Shown piece after piece: positions 8,838 to 16,704 of a DNA stretch of 57,851 bases. Numbering within the stretch: the first letter of the stretch is position 1; every line of letters begins with the position of its first letter. Origin of the DNA: Nitrospira sp. GTDB taxonomy: Bacteria > Nitrospirota > Nitrospiria > Nitrospirales > Nitrospiraceae. The notes under the pieces were generated by a model. It saw nothing but the letters and a program-made list of their open reading frames with translations. It was not told the origin of the DNA and made no database searches. Position numbers and translations under genes: made by a program. Location: the NCBI GenBank assembly GCA_029194675.1, contig JARFXP010000010.1:1-57851 (forward strand). The letters run 5' to 3'.

Positions 8838-10666
8838 CGGCTTCCGCTTTCACCGCTCCCAAGATCGACCGTCCTCTCAACGTCATTGTTGCCACCGATT
8901 GCGGCAGTACCACGACTAAAGCCATTCTCATCGAGAAAGTCGGTGAGGAGTATCGGCAGACTTATCGCGGAGAAGCGCCGACGACGGTTGAAGCCCCGTT
9001 CGAAGATGTGACGCGCGGCGTGCTCAATGCCATCGCTGAAATCGAGGAGCTCTCGGGTCGGAAGATCTTAGACAGCGACAAAATCATCACGCCCTGCCGG
9101 GATGATAAGACGGGTGTGGATATTTACATCTCCACCAGCAGCGCCGGTGGTGGTTTGCAGATGATGGTGACCGGGGTCGTGCAGAACATGACAGGTGAAA
9201 GCGCGCAGCGAGCGGCGCTGGGCGCAGGAGCCATCGTGATCGATGTGTTGGCCGCAAACGATGGGCGATTGCCACACGAAAAGATCGAACGGATCCGCTC
9301 CATGAGACCCGATATGATTCTGATGTCGGGTGGGACCGATGGAGGCGCCGTGACCCACGTGGTGGAGATGGCGGAATATGTGGCGGCGGCGGAACCTCGG
9401 CCACGGTTTGGCGCGACCTACAAGTTGCCGCTCATCTATGCGGGCAACAAGGAAGCCCAGCCGCAAGTGAAAAAGATTCTGGAAGACAAATCGGCGCTGG
9501 TCGTGACGGAAAATATTCGGCCGGTCCTGGAACGAGAGAACTTGGCTCCGGCGCGAAACAAGATTCATGACCTGTTTCTCGAACATGTCATGCAGCAGGC
9601 GCCCGGTTATAAGAGGCTCATCGACATGGCGGGAGCGCCGATTATGCCGACTCCCGCAGCAGTCGGTCTGATCATGGAGACGATCGCCAAGCGGGAACAT
9701 TTGAACCTGATCGGCGTCGATATCGGGGGAGCGACGACGGACGTCTTTTCTGTTTTCGATGGCGTCTTCAACCGCACAGTCAGCGCCAATCTCGGCATGT
9801 CATACAGTGTGTCGAATGTCCTTGCCGAAGCGGGACTGGCCAATATCATGCGCTGGGTCCCCTTTACTATCGACGAGCAGACGCTGCGGAACCGTATCAA
9901 GAACAAGATGATCCGTCCGACGACCATTCCACAGACACTCGATGAACTGCAAATCGAGCAGGCCATCGCGCGTGAAGCCTTGCGGCTGGCTTTGATTCAC
10001 CACAAGTCGCTGGCCACAGGGTTGAAGGGTGTCCAGCAGGAGCGGACGATTTCGGATGTCTTCGAACAGCAGACTTCCGGCAAGACGTTGATCGATATGT
10101 TAAAGCTGGACCTGATCGTCGGAAGCGGCGGGATTCTCTCGCATGCGCCTCGTCGCATCCAGTCGATGCTGATGATGGTCGATGCCTATGAACCGATGGG
10201 CTGCACGAGATTGTCGGTCGACAGCATTTTCATGATGCCGCATCTCGGGGTACTGTCCACGATCAATGAGAAGGCGGCAACGGATGTGTTCGTCCGGGAT
10301 TGCATGATCTATCTCGGAACCTGTGTGGCACCGATCGGACAGGGCAAAGACGGGGAACTGTGTGCCGACTATGAAATTTTCTGGCCCGATGGGAAGACCA
10401 CCAAAGAGCAATTGAAGTTTGGGGAGTTGAGGTCGTTTCCATTGAACTCTGGCGAACAGGCGACGATCAAGGTCCAGCCTTCCAGGAGAGTCAACATAGG
10501 GGCTGGGGCGGGTATGGCCCTTACCAAGGAAGTCCACGGGGGTGTTGTCGGACTCTTGCTGGATGGCCGCGGGCGACCACTACAACTTCCGGCTGACCAA
10601 CAAGACCGTGTCGTGGCCCTCACGAAATGGTTTGACGCAGTCGAGTTGTACCAGACTGCTAAGTAG
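8834..10666 (+). CDS. GlmL/MutL-family ASKHA ATPase
   Basis: The 610-aa product belongs to the family annotated as glutamate mutase L (MutL/GlmL), actin/Hsp70-fold ATPases thought to reactivate B12-dependent mutases. The phosphate-1 motif DCGSTTTK is at residues 22-29, a glycine-rich SGGTDGG near 165, the second phosphate motif GVDIGGATTDVFSVFDG near 293-309, and GSGGILSHAP near 430. No mutase subunit (GlmS/GlmE type) is encoded in the window. The partners are a barrel-sandwich/KOW protein, four membrane proteins and a Memo-like protein, so it may energise a different, membrane-linked complex. That role is inference. Confidence 0.85.
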   Translation: MTASAFTAPKIDRPLNVIVATDCGSTTTKAILIEKVGEEYRQTYRGEAPTTVEAPFEDVTRGVLNAIAEIEELSGRKILDSDKIITPCRDDKTGVDIYISTSSAGGGLQMMVTGVVQNMTGESAQRAALGAGAIVIDVLAANDGRLPHEKIERIRSMRPDMILMSGGTDGGAVTHVVEMAEYVAAAEPRPRFGATYKLPLIYAGNKEAQPQVKKILEDKSALVVTENIRPVLERENLAPARNKIHDLFLEHVMQQAPGYKRLIDMAGAPIMPTPAAVGLIMETIAKREHLNLIGVDIGGATTDVFSVFDGVFNRTVSANLGMSYSVSNVLAEAGLANIMRWVPFTIDEQTLRNRIKNKMIRPTTIPQTLDELQIEQAIAREALRLALIHHKSLATGLKGVQQERTISDVFEQQTSGKTLIDMLKLDLIVGSGGILSHAPRRIQSMLMMVDAYEPMGCTRLSVDSIFMMPHLGVLSTINEKAATDVFVRDCMIYLGTCVAPIGQGKDGELCADYEIFWPDGKTTKEQLKFGELRSFPLNSGEQATIKVQPSRRVNIGAGAGMALTKEVHGGVVGLLLDGRGRPLQLPADQQDRVVALTKWFDAVELYQTAK

Positions 10667-10667
10667 T

Positions 10668-10729
10668 GAGGACTGAGGTGCCAAGAGAAGACGCATTCAC
10701 TCAGTCCACAGTCCTCGTTGCTCAGTCCT
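10668..10729. repeat. inverted repeat between operon genes
   Basis: Arms aggactgag (10669-10677) and ctcagtcct (10721-10729) are perfect 9-bp inverses, and a third partial copy (ctcagtcc) lies near 10700. The element fills most of the gap between the ATPase gene and the next gene and could be a hairpin that tunes downstream expression. Confidence 0.5.
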
Positions 10730-10739
10730 GCTGAACAAG

Positions 10740-11864
10740 ATGGCTCATTCATACACACCTGGTCTCACGGTCACCGATCATACGGTCGTTCATCGGCGGC
10801 GCATGTTGCCTCTGCCCGGAAAAATATTAGTCCATGTCGGTGACAGAGTCCGTTCCGAACAGGTGGTGGCCCGAGCGGAGTTGCCGGGAAAAGTCTTTCC
10901 AGTCAATCTCGCCAATCAACTCAGCGTGGCCCCTGGCGAAATCAGAGAGTATCTGACCAAGAAGGAAGGCGATGTTGTCGAAAAGGACGAGATCCTCGCC
11001 GAGAACAAGCCGCTGATCAAATGGTTTAAGACGGAGATTCATTCGCCGGTTGCGGGAACAATCGAATCGGTGTCAACCGTGACCGGGCAAGTCCTCCTGC
11101 GCGAACCTCCACGGGTGCTTCAGCTGCTTGCCTATGTGGACGGAACGATCATCGAAACGATTCCGCAGCAGGGTGTCGTCGTCGAGACAACTTGTAGCCT
11201 CGTCCAAGGGATCTTCGGCATCGGAGGGGAAACTTCCGGTGAAATTGTGATGGCAGTGCAGGCTACGGACGAACCACTCACTCCGAGTCATTTCAATCCG
11301 ACCATGAAGGGCAAAGTCGTGGTCGGAGGATCGTTCCTTTCAGCTGAGGCCATGAAGCAGGCCAAGACAGTCGGTGTGGCCGGCTTGGTTGTCGGCGGGA
11401 TTCACGATGAAGATCTGCGCGCCTTGTTGGGGTATGACCTTGGCGTTGCCATCACCGGGACGGAACAGGTGGGATTTACGTTGATCCTGACCGAGGGCTT
11501 CGGGACGATTCCAATGGCGGCCAAGACATTCAAGTTGCTCTCCACTCATGCTGGCCAGAAAGCCTCGATTTCCGGCGCCACACAGATCAGAGCCGGAGTG
11601 ATCCGTCCAGAAATTATCATTCCACGGGGAGAGACAGCCGTCGGAATGACCACTCAGTCGCAACGAGAAGGAATCAGCCTCGGCGATCCGGTCCGGATCA
11701 TCCGTGATCCTTTGTTCGGGCGTATCGGCGAAGTGTCGGCGCTTCCGTCCGAGCTCACCAGGATTTCCACAGAAAGCGAAGTGCGTGTGTTGGAAGTGAG
11801 GTTTTCTGATGGACAGAAAGTGGTTGTCCCACGGACGAACATCGAGGTGATCGAAGGGGCATGA
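10740..11864 (+). CDS. barrel-sandwich-hybrid plus KOW-like protein of the GlmL-like operon
   Basis: The product is 374 residues, with no signal peptide. The first 115 residues resemble a biotinyl/lipoyl or HlyD-type barrel-sandwich fold (PGKILVHVGDRV, EIHSPVAGTIESV). The middle has repeated Gly/Val-rich segments (KGKVVVGGSFLSAEA, VAGLVVGGIHDEDL). The C-terminal 60 residues (PVRIIRDPLFGRIGEVSALP to VVVPRTNIEVIEG) look like a KOW/NusG-type beta barrel. No lysine in an MKM-type biotinylation motif is seen. It is downstream of the ATPase and overlaps the next gene by 4 bp. It may be a scaffold or adaptor; the domain reading is mine and no function is known to me. Confidence 0.7.
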   Translation: MAHSYTPGLTVTDHTVVHRRRMLPLPGKILVHVGDRVRSEQVVARAELPGKVFPVNLANQLSVAPGEIREYLTKKEGDVVEKDEILAENKPLIKWFKTEIHSPVAGTIESVSTVTGQVLLREPPRVLQLLAYVDGTIIETIPQQGVVVETTCSLVQGIFGIGGETSGEIVMAVQATDEPLTPSHFNPTMKGKVVVGGSFLSAEAMKQAKTVGVAGLVVGGIHDEDLRALLGYDLGVAITGTEQVGFTLILTEGFGTIPMAAKTFKLLSTHAGQKASISGATQIRAGVIRPEIIIPRGETAVGMTTQSQREGISLGDPVRIIRDPLFGRIGEVSALPSELTRISTESEVRVLEVRFSDGQKVVVPRTNIEVIEGA

Positions 11865-13132
11865 GGTCCGTTACCCAACCCTCAACTGTTATGCAAAAAG
11901 CCTATGCGGTGCTCTGGACGCTGGTCTGTTTCGTTTTCGTGAGTTCTCCGGTATTCGCACAGTCAGCGTTGACGACGCCTCAAGATATACAGGTCTTCGA
12001 CACGCCAAGCGATGGAGGAGGGAGCCTCACGGTACAGTGGGCTCCCGCGCCATGGGATAGCCCTGATGTCCGTTATCAGGTCTTGGTCGGCGATGCCTCC
12101 GCGACTGATCCTGCGATATTCACGGTTGTCGCGGAATTCCCGGCGAACACCAAGTATGTCAAAGGCACAAAAACGGCGTGGTGGACAAGGAATGTAGATA
12201 AGACGTGGCATCAGACGATCATCAGAAGTGCCAAGGGCGTCGAGGTCAAGGATGGCACGTCCTATGCGGTTGCGGTGGCAACGGTTCAAGACGATCGGCG
12301 GATGTTCAGCCCGGTCTTGGTGGCCACTCCTTCGCCTGACTGGTTCAACTGGAACCAGCTCAATAATCTGATCATCGCCATCTCATTCGGAGGGCTGGTC
12401 TTCTACACGATCAGTCACGCGAAACGAAACGAGATCTTTCTGCGTCGCATTCCGGGGCTTGATGCAGTGGATGAAGCGATCGGACGAGCGACGGAGCTTG
12501 GCAAGCCGATCCTCTATCTGACCGGCGCGCACGACCTGCATGATCCTTCGACGATCGCCGCTGCGGTCATCTTGGGGAAGGTCGCGAAACGGGCTGCGCT
12601 GTACGAAACGGAACTGATGGTGCCTCACCGGGAGCCGATTACGATGGCGGTCTGTCAGGAGATTACCAAGCAGGCCTATTTGGAAGCGGGAAAGCCCGAT
12701 CTCTTCAAGGAAGACGCCAACTTTTTTATCACGGCCGATCAGTTCAGCTACACAGCGGCGGTGGACGGCATCATGCTGCGGAAGAAGCCGGCCGCCAATT
12801 TCTTCATGGGGGCGTATTTTGCGGAGGCCTTGCTCCTGACAGAAACCGGCGCCAGTACCGGCGCGATTCAGATTGCAGGCACCGACTCGGATCACCAGTT
12901 GCCGTTTTTCGTGACGACGTGCGATTACACGTTGATCGGTGAAGAGCTCTACGCTGCCAGTGCGTACCTTTCCAAAGAGCCGGTCCAGATCGGAACACTC
13001 CGTGGTCAAGACATTGGGAAGGCCGTGATCTTGAGCGTGCTGGCCGTTGGGACGGTCTTGGCGACGGTCGGAGTCGTCACCGGTGCCCAATGGCCGCAGA
13101 TCTTTCTCGACCTCTTTCGGGATCTCAAATGA
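11861..13132 (+). CDS. DUF6754-like membrane protein with N-terminal FN3-like domain
   Basis: The product is 423 residues. A signal peptide (hydrophobic core before AQSALTTP) is followed by a beta-rich, FN3-like domain (about 40-150, GGSLTVQWAPAPWDSPDVRYQVLV), a transmembrane helix near 170-185, a large cytoplasmic-looking domain (EIFLRRIPGLDAVDEAIGRA, PILYLTGAHDL) and a C-terminal transmembrane helix. The cytoplasmic domain resembles what I recall as DUF6754. ATG 11861 overlaps the previous stop (ATGA); ATG 11891 would also keep the signal peptide. Its stop overlaps the next start by 4 bp. Function unknown; probably the membrane anchor of the complex. Confidence 0.75.
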   Translation: MRSVTQPSTVMQKAYAVLWTLVCFVFVSSPVFAQSALTTPQDIQVFDTPSDGGGSLTVQWAPAPWDSPDVRYQVLVGDASATDPAIFTVVAEFPANTKYVKGTKTAWWTRNVDKTWHQTIIRSAKGVEVKDGTSYAVAVATVQDDRRMFSPVLVATPSPDWFNWNQLNNLIIAISFGGLVFYTISHAKRNEIFLRRIPGLDAVDEAIGRATELGKPILYLTGAHDLHDPSTIAAAVILGKVAKRAALYETELMVPHREPITMAVCQEITKQAYLEAGKPDLFKEDANFFITADQFSYTAAVDGIMLRKKPAANFFMGAYFAEALLLTETGASTGAIQIAGTDSDHQLPFFVTTCDYTLIGEELYAASAYLSKEPVQIGTLRGQDIGKAVILSVLAVGTVLATVGVVTGAQWPQIFLDLFRDLK

Positions 13133-13779
13133 TCTTCCTGCGCCGGCAACTTCCACTTTTGATCACGTTGATTTCCGGTTTGCTGTTCGCTGGCCAGTAC
13201 TATGTGCCGCATCCGGCCTCGGAACAGATGCTCACCTCTGCCACGAAGTGGCTGCAGATCATCGGGGGGTTCGCATTGATCTTGGGTGTAACCAGTCTGT
13301 TTCATCAACATGCGGTCAAGATCAAACGGCAAGAAGCGGGATGGGGCTATAGCCTTGTCTTGTATGTCGGGATGCTAGGAACGATTGCCGTCGGACTGTG
13401 GGCCAACGGAAAAGAGAGCGTCGATGGGGCCATGACGGCATTCGGCTGGGTGTACAACTTCATGATGGTGCCGCTGCAAGGCACGATGTTCGCCATCCTG
13501 GCATTCTTCATCGCATCGGCTGCCTACCGTTCGTTCAGGGCCAGAAGTCGTGAAGCGGCGGTGCTCTTGGTGGCAGCCGTGATTGTGATGATGGGACGGG
13601 TACCGCTGGGCGAGTATCTGATTCCCATGAGCGGCGATGTGTCTTCCTGGATCTTGAATGTGCTCAACGCCTCTGTGCGCCGGGCTATTCTGATCGGAGT
13701 CAGTCTCGGTGCCGTGGCCTTGTCGTTCAAGATTATTTTCGGCGTAGAACGGTCATATCTTGGTGGCGGTAAGGAGTGA
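13129..13779 (+). CDS. polytopic membrane protein of the GlmL-like operon
   Basis: From ATG 13129 (overlapping the previous stop as ATGA) the product has 216 residues and about six hydrophobic helices, starting IFLRRQLPLLITLISGLLF. Charged loops are short (HQHAVKIKRQEAG, RSFRARSREAA). No known transporter motif is seen. The upstream in-frame ATG at 13090 lies inside the previous gene and is not used here. The operon position and coupling suggest it forms a membrane complex with the DUF6754-like protein. Family not recognised. Confidence 0.8.
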   Translation: MIFLRRQLPLLITLISGLLFAGQYYVPHPASEQMLTSATKWLQIIGGFALILGVTSLFHQHAVKIKRQEAGWGYSLVLYVGMLGTIAVGLWANGKESVDGAMTAFGWVYNFMMVPLQGTMFAILAFFIASAAYRSFRARSREAAVLLVAAVIVMMGRVPLGEYLIPMSGDVSSWILNVLNASVRRAILIGVSLGAVALSFKIIFGVERSYLGGGKE

Positions 13780-13789
13780 GAACGTTCGC

Positions 13790-14614
13790 ATGACTCTTTC
13801 TGAGCGGATGCTCCAGATCGATCGGCGGATCATCTTTCTGGTGATTGGGCTCTGCACACTCTTGCCGTTGCTCTATCCGGTCGGTTTGCCGATCAAGATT
13901 ACCTCGGAAGTGCGCGGCGTGTACGACCATATCGAGTCGCTGCCGGAACACTCGGTCTTTCTCCTTTCAATTGATTTTGATCCGGCATCCAAACCCGAAC
14001 TGTACCCCCAAGCTATAGCCATACTGCGCCATGCTTTCAGTAAAAAGCTTCGAGTGATCACCATGACACTATGGGTGTCCGGTACCGGGATGGCTGATCA
14101 GTTGGTCACACAAGTCGCCAGAGAAATGGAGAAAGAATACGGAAAAGACTATGCCTTTCTCGGATGGAGTCCGGGAGGGCAGGCGGTGATCATCAATATG
14201 GGGCAGGACCTCTATTCGGCCTTTCCCAGCGACTATGGCGGCAAGCCCACGAAGGACTTGCCGATTTTGGACGGCGTGCGAAATTTGAAGGATGTGACTT
14301 ACATGGTCAGCCTGGGAGCAGGGAAGCCCGGAGTCGAAGAGTGGTACGTCTTCGGCAAAGACAAATACAAGTTTGAAATGGGCGGCGGATGCACGGGAGT
14401 CATGGCTCCGGGACTGTATCCGTTGCTACGGAGTGGGCAGATCAACGGTCTCATCGGCGGTCTCCGTGGCGCAGCGGAATACGAAAGCCTCATCGGCCAG
14501 AAGGGTAAGGCTGTGGCCGGAATGGATGCGCAGTCCGCCACGCATATGGCCATCATTGTCCTGGTGATCATGTGCAACGCATTCTACTTTTCGCTGCGGC
14601 AGCAGAGAGGGTGA
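13790..14614 (+). CDS. membrane-anchored protein with one central soluble domain
   Basis: The product has 274 residues from ATG 13790, preceded by aaggag at 13771-13776. One transmembrane helix near residues 15-35 and one near the C-terminus flank a soluble alpha/beta domain (EHSVFLLSIDFDPASKPELYP, YAFLGWSPGGQAVIINMGQD). The repeated Gly-rich segments and alternating strands suggest a Rossmann-like fold. I do not recognise the family. It is 10 bp after the previous gene and probably part of the same membrane complex. Confidence 0.78.
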   Translation: MTLSERMLQIDRRIIFLVIGLCTLLPLLYPVGLPIKITSEVRGVYDHIESLPEHSVFLLSIDFDPASKPELYPQAIAILRHAFSKKLRVITMTLWVSGTGMADQLVTQVAREMEKEYGKDYAFLGWSPGGQAVIINMGQDLYSAFPSDYGGKPTKDLPILDGVRNLKDVTYMVSLGAGKPGVEEWYVFGKDKYKFEMGGGCTGVMAPGLYPLLRSGQINGLIGGLRGAAEYESLIGQKGKAVAGMDAQSATHMAIIVLVIMCNAFYFSLRQQRG

Positions 14615-14630
14615 AGCATCAGTGATAACC

Positions 14631-15383
14631 ATGCCGTTTGAGTTGATCGTGGGGGCTTGGGTTGCAACCGGCTTGACCCTCCTCATCTTCACGTTCCTGT
14701 ACAAAGACAACCCGCTTTTCAAACTGGCGGAACACCTCTACGTCGGAGTCTCCGTCGGGTACATAATCGTCAAGACATACGATACCGTGATTGTCCACTT
14801 GGTCGTCAAGCCGATCGTGGAAAATGGTGAAGTCGCTCTTCTGATTCCGGTCGCCATCGGGATGCTCATGTTGACTCGATATGTGCCGAAAGCCGCCTGG
14901 ATGTCCCGGTACGCGTTTGCCCTGATCGTCGGGATGGGGGCAGGGCTGGCGATTCCGAGGACGATTTCCTCGTTTATTCTGAAACAAATCGAGGATACGG
15001 TGAGGCCGTTGCTGTCGCTTACAGGGCCGGATGGCATTACGTTCTCGATGGATGTGCTCAATCCTTCCAGCAACCTCAACGCGATCATCATCCTGCTCGG
15101 GGTCAGCTCAGTCCTGTTCTACTTCTTCTTTTCGATCGAGCATAGCGGGGTGGGAAAGGCGGTTGCGCGAACCGGCATCATCTTCCTGATGATTTCTTTC
15201 GGCGCGGCTTTCGGGTACACGGTTATGGCTCGCATGTCGCTCTTGATCGGCCGATTGACCGATTTGATCGAATTCTCCGATGCCTCGTATGGTCGGCCTA
15301 CCATCTGGTTAGTGATTCTCATTGCTGGAGCGCTCTTCGTGCTCGCTCGACGAAGACCAGATCATCCTCCTGATAGGCAATAG
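14631..15383 (+). CDS. polytopic membrane protein of the GlmL-like operon
   Basis: The product is 250 residues with about seven hydrophobic segments, beginning PFELIVGAWVATGLTLLIF and ending RRPDHPPDRQ in the cytoplasm. A longer polar loop (residues about 115-140, RPLLSLTGPDGITFSMDVL) separates the helices. A GTG at 14622 could add three residues, but the ATG is preferred. No channel or transporter signature is recognised. It follows the previous gene by 16 bp and precedes the Memo-like gene. Confidence 0.78.
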   Translation: MPFELIVGAWVATGLTLLIFTFLYKDNPLFKLAEHLYVGVSVGYIIVKTYDTVIVHLVVKPIVENGEVALLIPVAIGMLMLTRYVPKAAWMSRYAFALIVGMGAGLAIPRTISSFILKQIEDTVRPLLSLTGPDGITFSMDVLNPSSNLNAIIILLGVSSVLFYFFFSIEHSGVGKAVARTGIIFLMISFGAAFGYTVMARMSLLIGRLTDLIEFSDASYGRPTIWLVILIAGALFVLARRRPDHPPDRQ

Positions 15384-15439
15384 ATCGGTCATGACGTTGG
15401 TTGCAGCGGCGTCGGTCCGTCCCCTACAATGTCTCCGCT

Positions 15440-16675
15440 ATGACATCCGGTGCCGTAAAATCTCCCGCCCAATATCCAGTCCTGCGGAACTTGCAATTTT
15501 CCCCCATTAAGCAGGGGGACGATCAGCTGATCGTGCTGTGGGACCCCAGCGGCCTGAGCAGAGAGAAACTGGTTTTGCCGTTGAACTTTTTTTTCATCGT
15601 GCAACATTTCGATGGTGAACATTCCCTACAAGAGATCGGTGCGTTGTACCTGAAACGGTTCGGCGAGTTTCTGATGCCGAGTCACGTGGAACAACTGGTG
15701 GCGGATCTGGAACAAAAGCTGTTCTTGGAAGGGCCAAGAACCGAGTCGGCACGGCAACAGGCCTGTCTCGTCTATCGGCAACAGACAGCCCGACAGGCAG
15801 CTTTTGCCGGGCGTAGCTACGAGGCGGATAGCGCCAAACTGCGGAAGCAGATTGACGGCTTCTTCACATCAAGCGACGGGCCGGATTTCAAACCGTCGGA
15901 GCATCAGGGTAAGTTGATCAAAGGCCTGGTTGTGCCGACCTACGATCTCAAGCAAGCCGGGCCGGTCTATGCGTGGGGATACAAGGAGTTACAGGAGGCT
16001 CAACAACCTGATGTCTATGTTCTTATTGGGACCGCCCATGCGGGCCTTGAAAACCTCTTTGCCGTGACCGACAAGGATTTTGAGACCGCGCTCGGTGTGG
16101 TGTCGGTGGACCAGCCGATCGTGAATCGCCTCAAGGCGGTTGCGCCGGAGTGCTTTGAGGAGGATATCGCTCATCAGTCAGAGCATGCGATCGAATTTCA
16201 ACTGCCGTTTCTTCAGACCATCATCGGCAAGCCTTTCACGATTATTCCGGTTTTGTCGTCGTTTTCCGCGTTGAGCCTGAGGGATCCAACTGTTCGGAAC
16301 TCGGTGGATCGATTCCTCAGTGCCCTACGAGACACAATTGGTGTCTCCGGAAGGACCGTGTGCGTCATTGCTGCAGGGGAGTTGGCTCACCTCGGTCTCC
16401 GCTACGGCGATAGCGCTCCACCGACCGATTTTTCCTTCCACCGCTCGATGCAGCATGACTTAGAAATGTTGAAACAGGTCGAGGAACTTAAGCCGGATGG
16501 ATTCGCGGGATACATTCAGAAGGAAAACGATCAACGCCGTATCTCCGGCTTCTCTCCTATTTATAGCTTGCTCCGATTAATCCAAGCCGAAAACGGCCAA
16601 GTCCTCCGCTACGATCGCGGCATCACCGATCAATACAACTCCACCGTCACCTACGCCAGCATGGCGTTCTTCTAA
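15440..16675 (+). CDS. Memo-like protein (AmmeMemoRadiSam protein B family)
   Basis: The product is 411 residues. An N-terminal 130-residue extension (YPVLRNLQFSPIKQGDDQLI, HFDGEHSLQEIGALY) precedes a Memo domain: FAGRSYEADSAKLRKQID, then LVVPTYDLKQAGPVYAWGY where the family usually has a PHAGY-type segment, IGTAHAG, and a later SEHAIEFQLPFLQ with His/Glu. Memo proteins are related to extradiol dioxygenases and often carry three His plus a Cys at the metal site; here the first His position seems changed (VPTYD). The AMMECR1 and radical-SAM partners of the AmmeMemoRadiSam set are not in the window. It closes the eight-gene unit; the next feature is an IS element. Confidence 0.8.
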   Translation: MTSGAVKSPAQYPVLRNLQFSPIKQGDDQLIVLWDPSGLSREKLVLPLNFFFIVQHFDGEHSLQEIGALYLKRFGEFLMPSHVEQLVADLEQKLFLEGPRTESARQQACLVYRQQTARQAAFAGRSYEADSAKLRKQIDGFFTSSDGPDFKPSEHQGKLIKGLVVPTYDLKQAGPVYAWGYKELQEAQQPDVYVLIGTAHAGLENLFAVTDKDFETALGVVSVDQPIVNRLKAVAPECFEEDIAHQSEHAIEFQLPFLQTIIGKPFTIIPVLSSFSALSLRDPTVRNSVDRFLSALRDTIGVSGRTVCVIAAGELAHLGLRYGDSAPPTDFSFHRSMQHDLEMLKQVEELKPDGFAGYIQKENDQRRISGFSPIYSLLRLIQAENGQVLRYDRGITDQYNSTVTYASMAFF

Positions 16676-16704
16676 TTCCAGATTTATCTCCTTCGTATGA
16701 TCAT

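Noticed and set aside
12383..13156. 257-aa open frame antisense to the DUF6754-like gene
   Set aside because: It is rich in Arg, lacks a ribosome binding site and mirrors the codon pattern of the true gene on the other strand.
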